From Streptacidiphilus rugosus AM-16 (GTDB lineage: Bacteria; Actinomycetota; Actinomycetes; Streptomycetales; Streptomycetaceae): a stretch of 64,000 nt of DNA. Both the position numbers and the translations under genes were made by a program. Below, piece by piece: positions 25,281 to 32,906 of this stretch; position 1 is the stretch's first letter, and each line of letters opens with the position of its first letter. The notes under the pieces are model-generated. The model saw only the letters and a program-made list of their open reading frames with translations, was not told where the DNA came from and did not search any database. Location: positions 248,001 through 312,000 of the forward strand of contig NZ_JQMJ01000004.1 in NCBI RefSeq assembly GCF_000744655.1, written 5' to 3'.

Positions 25281-25823
25281 CTACCGCCTGCGCAGGTGCC
25301 GGTGCCCCTCGGAGGGGAAGGTCGGCGGCATCGGCGGGAGCACCGAGTCCAGGACGTAGCCGCACTTCCGGGCGACGCGGCAGGAGCCCTCGTTGCCGAC
25401 GGTGTGCAGCAGTTCGACCTCGTCGGCGGCCATGATCTCCTGACCGCCGAACAGCCACTGCGTGGCCGCCTCGACGCAGCGCGAGGCGATGCCCCGGCCG
25501 CGGGCGTCGGCCACCGTCCAGTAGCCCACACCGGTCGCGAGCGTCACCGGCGGTTCGGCCGCCTTCACGGCCACGTGCCCGACGACCCTGCCCTGCTCCT
25601 CGACGGCCCAGCTCAGCATGGTGCCGTCCGCCCAGCGTGCGTCCAGTTCGGTCACCCACGCGCGGGCCGCGTCCTCGTCGGTGAGCGGGCGCATCAGCCA
25701 GCGGCGTATCGCCTCGTCCCGATGGGCGGCGACGACGGCGGAAACGTCCGAGTCCCGCCAGGGACGGAGCGCAAGCGCCGGGGCGGTCGAGGTGGCGGGC
25801 ACGGTCAGGCTCTGGCGGGTCAT
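25281..25823 (-). CDS. GNAT-family (RimJ/RimL-like) N-acetyltransferase
   Basis: A 180-residue acetyltransferase. LALRPWRDSDVSAVVAAHRD at the N-terminus, GHVAVKAAE in the core strands, GVGYWTVADARGRGIASRCV with the acetyl-CoA-binding RGRGIA near residue 107, and HTVGNEGSCRVARKCGYV near 145 (the N-x-x-S motif of RimJ-like enzymes). Substrate unknown. An in-frame ATG three codons earlier is an alternative start; no strong ribosome site is seen for either. Confidence 0.85.
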   Translation of the reverse strand: MTRQSLTVPATSTAPALALRPWRDSDVSAVVAAHRDEAIRRWLMRPLTDEDAARAWVTELDARWADGTMLSWAVEEQGRVVGHVAVKAAEPPVTLATGVGYWTVADARGRGIASRCVEAATQWLFGGQEIMAADEVELLHTVGNEGSCRVARKCGYVLDSVLPPMPPTFPSEGHRHLRRR

Positions 25824-25907
25824 GAGGACCATCCAACAGCACGGTGACCTGCGGCGCGGGGGAATTCGCGAGGCCGGGACCGAAGGCGCGGCGAAGCGAC
25901 GGGGACG

Positions 25908-26051
25908 TTTGCCTTCCTCTACCCCGCGGTGCACGAACACGTCCCAACGGGCGGGGCGATGGCCGACCGGGAGCTGGACGACCACGCCACCGTGGAGACG
26001 CTGCTCAAGCAGCTCGAGGGCGCCGACGCGCCCGTCGAACGGCGCGGGTGA
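25908..26051 (+). pseudogene. Hemerythrin (HHE) domain fragment
   Basis: Reads FAFLYPAVHEHVPTG, then MADRELDDHATVETLL and KQLEGADAPVE before a TGA, matching the start-truncated middle of an HHE cation-binding protein (H-x-x-x in VHEHV, E in the DRELDDH helix). No start codon or upstream helix is present, and it lies beside a transposase remnant. The stretch 26052-26181 has no recognisable coding. Confidence 0.5.
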
Positions 26052-26181
26052 CGGTCGGTCCGGTCGACGACGACGGTTCAGGCAGGCCGTCGCGCCGGGT
26101 CGAGGTGGGCGGGGCGCCGGACCGGCGACGCCTACAGCGCCGCGAACGTCACGGAGTTCATGCGGCGGGCCGGCCTCGAAG

Positions 26182-26442
26182 CGGCCCAGCTTCACCGTCG
26201 CCCTGAACGTCGCCCGAGACCTGGTCGTTCAAGCCGCGGGCGTTTTCGACAACGCTGTCGTCGACCTCGTCGGCGCCATCGGCCGCCGGGTCCTGACCCA
26301 CCTGATGCCCGACCGGAGAGTCAGGACCCGGCCCCGCGTGGTCAAGCGCGCGATCTCGAAGTACAACGCCCGAGGAAGCGTCGACCGCACCACCTACAGA
26401 GCCACGATCGGGATCGACGTCCTGGCCGTGCCGCCAGCTTGA
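26182..26442 (+). pseudogene. C-terminal remnant of an IS4-family transposase
   Basis: Reads RPSFTVALNVARDLVVQAAG, later RPRVVKRAISKYNARG and DRTTYRATIGID before TGA. This is the familiar C-terminus of Streptomyces IS4-type DDE transposases, after the last catalytic Glu. The N-terminal catalytic part is missing, so it cannot be active. A conserved IS-end-like sequence follows 16 bp later. Confidence 0.7.
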
Positions 26443-26458
26443 CGCCCAACCCCAAGCC

Positions 26459-26477
26459 CTAACTACGCGGCATTGGG
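26459..26477. repeat. IS-end-like sequence, left copy
   Basis: CTAACTACGCGGCATTGGG, immediately after the transposase remnant, matches 17 of 19 bases of a second copy at 30980-30998 in the same orientation. Probably the right terminal region of an IS4-type element. Confidence 0.5.
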
Positions 26478-26478
26478 G

Positions 26479-27003
26479 CTAGCCCGGCACGCCGGGCAGA
26501 TGCCCGAGCAGCTCGCTGGTGACCTGTTCGATGCGGCTCCCCGGCCCCGGCTGCGGGGCCTGGTCGCGCGCGGTGGCGATGTCCGCGCCCAGGTCCTGGA
26601 GCGCCTTGCGGCCCAGTGCCTGCCGAGCGGCGGGCATCCAGCCCTCTTCCTCCCGCTCGATCTGACGGCCGACCAGGTCGATCAGCAGCCGCGCCTTCGG
26701 GTCGAACCTCTCGTCGGTCGCGGCCGACGACGTCAGCTGTTCGACCAGGACGGCGGCGAGCCGGTGCTGCTCGGAGGCGAGGAGCAGCTCCGGGGCGAGG
26801 CTCGGGACGCTCGCCCGGATGCCGGGGTAGATCAGCTCCTCCTCGACGAACGAGTGGACCAGCAGCACGCGCGCGATCCGCTGCACGACCTCGCGGCGCT
26901 CCTCCTCGCCGGTGGCCCGCCCGTAGTCACGGAATAGGCGGCGGATCTCTTGGTGGTCCCGTTTGAGCAGGACGAGAGCGTCGTGGGACACGGCGGAAGT
27001 CAC
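26479..27003 (-). CDS. Hemerythrin HHE domain protein
   Basis: A 174-residue four-helix di-iron protein. Ligand-type residues appear in DHQEIRRLF near residue 17, VHSFVEEELIYPGI near 48 and SEQHRLAAVLV near 78, with EREEEGWMPAAR near 115. Such proteins bind oxygen or nitric oxide or handle iron. ATG at 27003. It ends just beside the IS-end-like sequence, so the element may have inserted close to its 3' end. The 25908 fragment shows that a second copy once existed nearby. Confidence 0.85.
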   Translation of the reverse strand: MTSAVSHDALVLLKRDHQEIRRLFRDYGRATGEEERREVVQRIARVLLVHSFVEEELIYPGIRASVPSLAPELLLASEQHRLAAVLVEQLTSSAATDERFDPKARLLIDLVGRQIEREEEGWMPAARQALGRKALQDLGADIATARDQAPQPGPGSRIEQVTSELLGHLPGVPG

Positions 27004-27040
27004 CTCCGGCGGCGGGACGGGATCGGACGGACAGGGCGGG

Positions 27041-27148
27041 TCATCGACTGCGGCGGTGCCGACCGCCCGGGCCGTGGAAGCCGGCGGTGGCGGCCAGGAC
27101 CGCGGCCAGCCCGAGCGGAACGAACAGCAGGATCTCCGAGAGATTCAT
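27041..27148 (-). CDS. Small hydrophobic protein (35 residues)
   Basis: MNLSEILLFVPLGLAAVLA begins a single predicted membrane segment, followed by a short basic tail ending HRRSR. The ATG at 27148 has GGAGG 12 bp upstream. It lies upstream of the hemerythrin gene on the same strand, separated by 37 bp, and may be cotranscribed. Small size keeps this tentative. Confidence 0.45.
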   Translation of the reverse strand: MNLSEILLFVPLGLAAVLAATAGFHGPGGRHRRSR

Positions 27149-27475
27149 GAGCTCTGTCCACCTCCTCGAAGCCCATGTGCCCCACGGAGCGGAACGGTAT
27201 GCGCCGCGATCACGCGTGTGCGCCGGGCGCGCCGGGTCATACGCCGAACAGAGCGGCAGCACGAGGTGCCCGGACGAGAGGAGGCTGACCCGCGACAAGC
27301 CGAGGACACCGCTGGTGATCCCGATTCAGACCGTGCCGCCGGCCTGACATGGAGCCCGCGGGAGCGCGCCGACAGCCCCGCACAGCGTCCGGGTGACGTC
27401 GGGGACCTCAGGCATGTCTCCTCTCCCACCATGGAACGTCTGTCGGCCCACCCTCCCGCCCTTAGGAGATCCCCC
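27149..27475. other. Gap without a supported gene
   Basis: About 330 bp between the small hydrophobic gene and the next plus-strand gene. It must hold the two divergent promoters. I see no convincing coding frame or repeat. Confidence 0.4.
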
Positions 27476-27694
27476 ATGACCGACGACGAACTCACCCGCT
27501 TTCTCGCCGCTCTCAGCCCGGCCGGCCGACAGAAGGTGTGGGAACAGCCCGAGGCCAGGCAGCGCGAACTGGCCGCGGCATGGGAGGCGGAGCTGAAGGA
27601 CGACACCGACCTGGACACCCTGGACGAGGTGTCACCCGTGGCCGCCGAGGACGAGGCCGCCGAGCGCGTGCTGCGGGACCAGCTCGGGGACTGA
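27476..27694 (+). CDS. Small acidic hypothetical protein (72 residues)
   Basis: MTDDELTRFLAALSPAGRQK and a Glu/Asp-rich helical C-terminal half. ATG at 27476 with TTAGGAGA upstream at an ideal distance. No family recognised; amphipathic helices and high acidity suggest a small soluble partner protein. Confidence 0.6.
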   Translation: MTDDELTRFLAALSPAGRQKVWEQPEARQRELAAAWEAELKDDTDLDTLDEVSPVAAEDEAAERVLRDQLGD

Positions 27695-27785
27695 CGTCGG
27701 GGGCTGCCGCGCGTGAGCGGGGCGGTCGCGGGCAGAAGCGCCCGCAGGGGTACGACGTGCGTACCCGTCACCTGTGGAGGTCCTC

Positions 27786-28290
27786 GTGGCATCCCCCACG
27801 CCGGCAGCGACCGCGGCAGGACAGCGCGCGCCTCGACGAGGGCGTCGGCGGCCTCGGAACCGGACCGGCGCGACGCCGTCCGGGCAGTCGGCCGGATCGG
27901 ATTCGTCACCCGAGGCGTGCTCTACGTCCTGATCGGGGCGCTTGCCGTCGCCGTCGCGTTCGGGAAGGGCGGCAGCCAGGTCGACCGGCAGGGCGCGCTG
28001 CACCGGATCGCGGTGGAACCGTCCGGGCGGGTGCTGCTCCGGGCGCTCGCCGTCGGGTTCGGCTGCATGGCGCTGTGGTGGGCCTGGCTGGCGGTGCACG
28101 GCGAGCCGGGCCGCAGGAGCGTCGGCGACCGGTTGGTCGACGCGGCCCCCGCGGTCTTCTACGCCTTCGTCTGCTGGGGAACCGCGGCGTTCCCCGCAGG
28201 CAGCAGCGGCGGCTCCAACGTCGACGCCGACGTCGCCAAGAACCTCCCCGACTTCCGCGAGGAGCTCGGGCCACCACTCTCCACCACCCA
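27786..28290 (+). pseudogene. Broken DUF1206 membrane protein gene
   Basis: The body reads AVGRIGFVTRGVLYVLIGAL, SQVDRQGALHRIAVEPSGRV and a second membrane segment, matching the first repeat of DUF1206 proteins. The best start (GTG at 27786, after TGGAGG) is in a different frame from this body, so a frameshift lies near 27820. The protein breaks off after the motif NVDADVAKNLPDF, at about one third of family length, where antisense phosphatase-like sequence begins. It is therefore damaged at both ends. An alternative GTG at 27713 would keep the body in frame but without a good ribosome site. Confidence 0.6.
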
Positions 28291-28300
28291 CCCCAGCCCC

Positions 28301-28335
28301 CGAGCGGTTCCGCGCCTATGGCACGGAACCGCTCG
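28301..28335. terminator. Perfect 12-bp hairpin at the junction of two broken genes
   Basis: Arms CGAGCGGTTCCG and CGGAACCGCTCG with an 11-nt loop. It sits exactly between the truncated DUF1206 gene and the antisense phosphatase fragment. It could be a bidirectional terminator or the scar of a rearrangement. Confidence 0.45.
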
Positions 28336-28344
28336 GACGCACAA

Positions 28345-28629
28345 CCACCCCACCACGGCCCTGACGGGCTCGGCAAGCGCATGCTCGGGGTCGCTGTCGC
28401 GCAGGTCGAGCAGGCCGTCGGTATAGAGCACGATTACCGTGCCCACCGCCAAGTGACAGTCAGTGTCCTCGAAGACGGTGCCGGGCAGGCCGAGCGGGGG
28501 CGTCTCCGGCATTCGGGAGAACTCGACTGAGCCGTCCGGGCGGCGGAAAGCGGCCGGGGTGTGCCCGGCCGTGGCCATGCTGCAGGCACCGGTGACCGGG
28601 TCGTAGACCAGGTAGAGCATGAGTTGGGC
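28345..28629 (-). pseudogene. C-terminal fragment of a SpoIIE-type phosphatase
   Basis: Reads MLYLVYDPVTGACSMATAGH and later VIVLYTDGLLDLRDSDPEHA, the last third of a PP2C domain (the AGH and YTDGL motifs). The N-terminal metal-binding motifs are absent. Upstream lies the complete phosphatase gene at 28673-29893, so this may be the tail of a second, partly deleted copy. Confidence 0.6.
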
Positions 28630-28672
28630 GGCCGCGCGGCGGCGGCCACCCGACCGTGGCTCGGAGCGGGGC

Positions 28673-29893
28673 TCAGCCGACCAGCGGGAGCCTCCCGCGA
28701 GTCGCTCGTTGGCTGGATTGCGGGTGCTGTCTGTCCTCGTTTCCGATTGTGGGCCGCCTGATGGCGATCGCGGCCGCGTCGTCGCCGAGTCGCCCGTCGC
28801 AGTACTCGAGGAGGTCCCGCTGGAGGGTCTTTAGCAGGGCCTCGGGTGGCTTGCCTGCCCACTGGCTAACTCGTTGTTCGAGGGGGTAGAACTCTCCGCC
28901 TCGATTTCGGGCTTCGATGACCCCATCGGTGTACAGCAGGAGGGTGTCGCCAGCTTCGAAGGCGACCGTGTCGGCCGTGTAGTCGGTGATCGCCAGTAGG
29001 TGCATGCCCAGTGGGGGGACGGGGTTGGCGCTGTCCAGGATCTGGATGGCCCCGTTGTGGAGGAGCAGGGGCGGTGGGTGCCCGCAGTTGGTGATCTGCA
29101 CGGCTGGAGTGTCCATGGGGATGTGGAGCAGCAGGGCGGTGATGAAGTGTTCTGCGGCGTGGGCGTAGTCGTCGACGAAGTCGGCCAGGTACCGGCTGAC
29201 GCTGAGGTCGAGCGCGGCGGCGAGCTCGCCGAGGTTGTCGTGGCTGTCGGCGGCCTCGGCGAGCTCGCCGAGGTTGTCGTGGCTGTCGGCGGCCTCGCGG
29301 AACGCTCCGATCAGCAGCGCTGACTCGCCGACAGCTTGCAGACCCTTGCCCCGTACGTCCCCGATGATCATGCGGGTGGCATCTCGAACGCTCGTGGCGG
29401 TGTAGAGGTCGCCGCCGATCTCGGCGTGGTCTGCGGCGGCCAGGTAGAAGGAGGCGACCTCGAGTGATCCGAGGCGGTGGGGCAGGGGGCGCATGAGGGC
29501 GCGCTGGGCTGCTTCCGATACGGATCGGATCTGTTCCATCTGGCGCATGCGCCGTTCGCGGATTTCGGAAAGGAGGACGACCAGCGTGGAGAGAGTAGTG
29601 GTCGCGATGATCTGAACGGCTTCCTCTCGCTGCACGTCCAGCACGTCCAGACGGGCCGCGATGTAGGCCTGTGCGCACACTGCCAGGAGTCCGATGCCGG
29701 CTGTGAGCCAGGGGCCGCCGATCAGCGCCGCGATCATGGGCGCCAGGATGAGCAACACTCCGTAGTGGACGCCGTCCGTGGTGGCGACGTCGAAGATCGT
29801 GACCGCGATGATGAAGCCCAGGGGGATCAAGGCCAGGGCATGACGTCTATGCCACGACGGCCACAGGCTCGGCCTGCCCTGCTGCTCTCTCAT
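28673..29893 (-). CDS. Membrane-anchored SpoIIE-type PP2C phosphatase with an internal duplication
   Basis: A 406-residue protein. The N-terminal 110 residues contain about four membrane segments (LALIPLGFIIAVTIFDV, VLLILAPMIAALIGGPW, GIGLLAVCAQAYIA, IIATTTLSTLVVLLS). A cytoplasmic PP2C domain follows, with ADHAEIGGDLYTA near 153, IIGDVRGKGLQAVGESALLI near 172, NCGHPPPLLLHNG near 270 and LLLYTDGVIEA near 320. A 13-residue segment (EAADSHDNLGELA) is exactly repeated at about 201-226, within a helix after the second metal motif; relatives have one copy. This may disturb folding. Partner anti-sigma proteins are not nearby. Confidence 0.88.
   Translation of the reverse strand: MREQQGRPSLWPSWHRRHALALIPLGFIIAVTIFDVATTDGVHYGVLLILAPMIAALIGGPWLTAGIGLLAVCAQAYIAARLDVLDVQREEAVQIIATTTLSTLVVLLSEIRERRMRQMEQIRSVSEAAQRALMRPLPHRLGSLEVASFYLAAADHAEIGGDLYTATSVRDATRMIIGDVRGKGLQAVGESALLIGAFREAADSHDNLGELAEAADSHDNLGELAAALDLSVSRYLADFVDDYAHAAEHFITALLLHIPMDTPAVQITNCGHPPPLLLHNGAIQILDSANPVPPLGMHLLAITDYTADTVAFEAGDTLLLYTDGVIEARNRGGEFYPLEQRVSQWAGKPPEALLKTLQRDLLEYCDGRLGDDAAAIAIRRPTIGNEDRQHPQSSQRATRGRLPLVG
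29220..29297. repeat. 39-bp exact tandem duplication inside the phosphatase gene
   Basis: Units 29220-29258 and 29259-29297 appear identical at the base level and keep the reading frame (13 codons each). Identity implies a recent event or slippage-prone site. Confidence 0.9.
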
Positions 29894-29976
29894 TCTTCAA
29901 CCATGCGCCTCGGGGGTCGGTCGTTCCAGGCGAGGAGGGTCCCGTGCGCACTCTGCGCACGGGGGTGTGACCCTGG

Positions 29977-30315
29977 CTAGGCTGCGAGCAGGAGGTGCTG
30001 GCGGGCGGTCTTGTAGGCGGGCTTGCGGGGACGGTAGTTGGTGGCGATGAGGGCGACCTCCGCGGGGGTGTAGATGGCGAAGTCGCGGGTGTGGCCGTGG
30101 CGGCGGACCTGGACGGTGCGACCGGTGACGCCGAGGCGCTTCGCGGAGGTGCGGAGCGATCCGGCGACGGAGCGGGCTTCGCGGATGGGGAGGCCGGCTT
30201 CGATGGCGTGGGTGATGAGAGAGCCGCCGTGGTTGCGGTGGATGCGGGCCTTGGCGTGGGCGGTGGCGGTGCGGGTGGCGATGGTGCGGCGGGCTGCGCG
30301 GGCGCTGGCGAGCAT
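29977..30315 (-). CDS. Basic hypothetical protein divergent from an RHH-like regulator
   Basis: A 112-residue very basic protein (MLASARAARRTIATRTATAH, later KRLGVTGRTVQVRRHGHTRD) with no recognised family. The region SLRTSAKRLGVTGRTVQVRR could include a helix-turn-helix. Start ATG at 30315 has GGAGG shortly upstream. It shares a promoter gap with the plus-strand regulator that carries three TGTAGCTACA-type palindromes, so the two are probably co-regulated. Similar small genes occur on actinomycete integrative elements. Confidence 0.6.
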   Translation of the reverse strand: MLASARAARRTIATRTATAHAKARIHRNHGGSLITHAIEAGLPIREARSVAGSLRTSAKRLGVTGRTVQVRRHGHTRDFAIYTPAEVALIATNYRPRKPAYKTARQHLLLAA

Positions 30316-30353
30316 GGTGACCTCCGGGGGTTCGGTCCGGCGTCGCGCCGCCC

Positions 30354-30430
30354 GTGTAGCTACACGCTATCACTTGTGTAGCTACATCTCCGCCGATCGA
30401 CTGCCGCGTCCGTTGCCGCGTGTAGCTACG
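30354..30430. promoter_or_regulatory. Three phased palindromic operators (core GTAGCTAC)
   Basis: GTGTAGCTACAC at 30354-30365, TGTAGCTACA at 30377-30386 and TGTAGCTACG at 30421-30430. Their centres are 22 bp and 44 bp apart, two and four helical turns, so all lie on one face of the DNA. They fill the gap between two divergent genes and should be bound cooperatively by a small dimeric regulator, most simply the plus-strand gene product. Confidence 0.75.
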
Positions 30431-30447
30431 GGCCCTAACCTGCTGGC

Positions 30448-30711
30448 ATGACCCCCGTGAAGCCCAGCCACACACCGCCCCGACAGATCCGTATCGGCGA
30501 CGAGTGGTACGACTTCGACGCCGCCGCCAAGTCCGTCGGCGCCACCCGCGCCGAGCTCGTCAACGCCTTCATCGCCTGGTACCTCCACGCGCCCGGTGCC
30601 GTGCTGCCGGAGCGCCCGGAGGTGAGCGCCTGGTCCTCGCGCACCGAGGAGCCATCGGACCGCATCGACGCGCCGGCCACCGCCAACCCCGATCGCGCAC
30701 AACTCGACTGA
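30448..30711 (+). CDS. Ribbon-helix-helix-like small regulator
   Basis: An 87-residue protein whose core RQIRIGDEWYDFDAAAKSVG, followed by ATRAELVNAFIAWYL, has the strand-helix-helix layout of Arc/MetJ-type regulators found on Streptomyces mobile elements. The acidic C-terminal tail is unstructured. ATG at 30448; the last palindrome ends 17 bp upstream, so binding would block its own promoter. Target: probably its own and the divergent basic gene's promoter. The family call is moderate. Confidence 0.65.
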   Translation: MTPVKPSHTPPRQIRIGDEWYDFDAAAKSVGATRAELVNAFIAWYLHAPGAVLPERPEVSAWSSRTEEPSDRIDAPATANPDRAQLD

Positions 30712-30718
30712 CTCGGCT

Positions 30719-30983
30719 GGCCCAAGCGCCGCCCTGGCTTTCGACCGACACACTGCCTCCGCCCAACGCCGACGGCACCGCATCCTCACGCTGCTGCAGG
30801 AGGACCCGACCCGCCTCTGGAGACCCGCAGAGATCGCCGCCCACTTCGGCGACATCACCCTGCACACCATGTATCGCCAGCTCCCGATGGGCCGAAAGCG
30901 GGCTCATCCACAAACTCGGACCCGGCCTCTACGCAGCCACCGCCTGGACCTCAACCCCCTTGCCACCAGCACAAACAGGCTAA
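30719..30983 (+). pseudogene. Frameshifted winged-helix gene fragment
   Basis: One frame reads RRRHRILTLLQEDPTRLWRP and AEIAAHFGDITLHTMYRQL; the continuation SRWAESGLIHKLGPGLYAAT is in another frame from about position 30890. Joined, they make a typical small winged-helix protein of actinomycete mobile elements. The shift fits loss of two bases. No good start codon is seen. It follows the regulator gene and ends in the right IS-end-like sequence. Confidence 0.55.
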
Positions 30984-30998
30984 CTACCCGGCCTTGGG
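30980..30998. repeat. IS-end-like sequence, right copy
   Basis: CTAACTACCCGGCCTTGGG, same orientation as the copy at 26459-26477, with two differences. It overlaps the stop codon of the frameshifted gene. No transposase is seen directly upstream, so this may be a solo end or the far end of a larger composite element. Confidence 0.45.
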
Positions 30999-31227
30999 CG
31001 AAGGACCGGTCTGGCGTGACGTCGGGGTGCCCTTGCTGGTCGTGAGCGGGGGTCTGCGGTCTTGATCGTCCGCCAGTGATAGACCTCTAGGTTGGTCAGG
31101 ACGAGCAGGGCGCACGAGCGCCCGGGGAGACCGGGCGGGAAGGGAGCCGAAGAGCGAACGTTCCGGCTGAGGAGAAGCTGGTCTACGAGTGAGCCGCGCC
31201 GTGCCCCGGGTGGGGCAGGGCGGATCA

Positions 31228-31566
31228 ATGCCGGTGCAGGTCATCAGCCGACAGGCGCGCGGAGGGCTGCGCGCCGTGATCCGCCTGGGCGAGGCTCGGC
31301 TTCGGCTCTCGCGCCCGGACGGGGACTCGACGACGCACGTGTTGGCGCTCGACCCGGTGGCTCACGTCTGCAACGGCTGCGGGGCGACCGAGCACGCGCG
31401 TGACGAGCAGCCGGACCGACGTTTCCGCCGGCTGACCGCTTTGCGCAGCACCATCGTGCAGCCGGGACTGGTCCACTTCAGGCTCTCCGCCGCCCGTTTC
31501 TTCCGTCTGCTGGGCTGCTCGTCCCTTGAGCTTTCCGCAGGCGAGGAGCGCGCCGCGCGGCGATAA
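31228..31566 (+). CDS. Hypothetical protein
   Basis: A 112-residue frame starting MPVQVISRQARGGLRAVIRL. It contains a possible zinc ligand pair VCNGCGATEH near residue 50 and is rich in Arg and Leu. No family recognised. It lies just before the monooxygenase gene on the same strand. It may be a chance frame; codon bias is only moderately convincing. Confidence 0.3.
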   Translation: MPVQVISRQARGGLRAVIRLGEARLRLSRPDGDSTTHVLALDPVAHVCNGCGATEHARDEQPDRRFRRLTALRSTIVQPGLVHFRLSAARFFRLLGCSSLELSAGEERAARR

Positions 31567-31637
31567 TGAGGGCGCGGCGACATTTGAGGCCAAGGGCCTC
31601 GCGCGTCCCCGAGTGCGAGCACGCCGCCGGATCCGTC

Positions 31638-32906
31638 ATGGCCGTTCCTGCAAAGCACCAGCCGCACCAGTCCCGTCCCGAGGAACACGATGTCGTGATC
31701 GTGGGCGCCGGGCAGGCGGGCCTGTCGATCGCGCACGAGCTCGCGCAGGCGGATGTCGAGCACGTCGTGCTTGAGCGCGGTCGCGTGGCACAGAGCTGGC
31801 GGCGGCGCTGGGACAGCTTCTGTCTGGTGATCCCCAACTGGACGGTCCGGCTCCGTGGCGCGCCCTACACCGGATCCGACCGGGACGGCTTCATGGCGCG
31901 TGACGCGATCGTCGACCATCTCGTGCGCTACGCCGCCGGCGGACGGGCGCCGGTGCGCGAGGGCGTCGAGGTCACCCGCGTCGACGCCGACCCCGAAAGC
32001 GGCTTCCGGCTCGCCACCTCGGACGGCCTGTTGCGCGCCCGGAAACTGGTGCTGGCCTCCGGCGGCTACCAGCGACCGCACCGCCCGGCAGGCTGGCGTT
32101 CGTTGCCGCCCTCGGTCGTCGTCTTCGACGCGGAGGAGTACACCCGTCCGCAGGCCCTGCCGCCGGGCGGGGTGCTGGTCGTCGGCAGTGGTCAGACCGG
32201 GTGCCAGCTGGCCGAAGAGCTGGTCGAGACCGGACGCCGGGTACACCTGGCCTGCGGTCGCGCGCCCTGGATCCCCCGGCGCGTCGAGGGGCGGGACATC
32301 ATCTCCTGGCTGGTCGAGGAGACGCCATTCTTCGTCACCAAGGTTGGCGACCTGCCCGACCTCGGCATGAGGCTGCGCGCCAACCTGCAGTGCAGCGGCC
32401 GGGACGGCGGTCACGACCTCAACTACCGCACCCTGCAGGCGCTGGGAGTCACACTCGCTGGGCATTTCCTCGGCGCCGACGACGGCCGCGCGCACTTTGC
32501 TGACGACCTGCCGGACTCCGTCGCCTTCGGCGACGCGCGCCACGCCGAGATCGGCGCGCTGCTGACGTCCTGCCTGGCCAAGCGCGGAGAGCGGGCCCCG
32601 CAGTTGCCGCCGCCACCACCGTTCGCGGCGGAGCCGGTGACCGAGCTGGACCTCGACGGCGTCGGCGCGGTCGTCTTTACCTCCGGCTACCGTCCGGACT
32701 TCGTGAGGTGGGTGGGCTTCCCTGAGGCCTTCGACGCGACGGGCTTCCCGCTCCAGACCGACGGCTGCAGCACGGTCGTCCCGGGGCTGCACTTCATGGG
32801 CGTGCACTGGCAGCGGACGCGGCAGTCCGCGACCTTCCTCGGCGTCGCCGAGGATGCGGCCGTACTGGCCGAACGGCTGACCGACCGGGCCGCTCCGGGA
32901 CGGTAG
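31638..32906 (+). CDS. Flavin-dependent monooxygenase-like oxidoreductase
   Basis: A 422-residue flavoprotein. FAD-binding VIVGAGQAGLSIAHELAQAD near residue 20, RWDSFCLVIPNWTVRLRGAP near 55, and a second dinucleotide motif VLVVGSGQTGCQLAEELVET near 180, presumably for NADPH, with the C-terminal FLGVAEDAAVLAERL. This is the layout of flavin-containing and Baeyer-Villiger-like monooxygenases (CzcO/MSOX-type annotations). The ATG at 31638 is used; an in-frame ATG 24 codons earlier lacks similarity. Substrate unknown. It is the only intact metabolic gene of the island. Confidence 0.85.
   Translation: MAVPAKHQPHQSRPEEHDVVIVGAGQAGLSIAHELAQADVEHVVLERGRVAQSWRRRWDSFCLVIPNWTVRLRGAPYTGSDRDGFMARDAIVDHLVRYAAGGRAPVREGVEVTRVDADPESGFRLATSDGLLRARKLVLASGGYQRPHRPAGWRSLPPSVVVFDAEEYTRPQALPPGGVLVVGSGQTGCQLAEELVETGRRVHLACGRAPWIPRRVEGRDIISWLVEETPFFVTKVGDLPDLGMRLRANLQCSGRDGGHDLNYRTLQALGVTLAGHFLGADDGRAHFADDLPDSVAFGDARHAEIGALLTSCLAKRGERAPQLPPPPPFAAEPVTELDLDGVGAVVFTSGYRPDFVRWVGFPEAFDATGFPLQTDGCSTVVPGLHFMGVHWQRTRQSATFLGVAEDAAVLAERLTDRAAPGR

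Noticed and set aside
28301-28335. tRNA or structured RNA at the hairpin
   Set aside because: A single 12-bp stem only, with no cloverleaf, anticodon arm or TpsiC sequence.
28159-28620. Intact small phosphatase gene on the minus strand
   Set aside because: Only the last third of a PP2C domain is present and the frame then runs into unrelated and antisense DUF1206 sequence.
30980-31228. Minus-strand gene after the right IS-end-like sequence
   Set aside because: No family motif, Arg/Pro-rich tail and no clear ribosome site; treated as non-coding.
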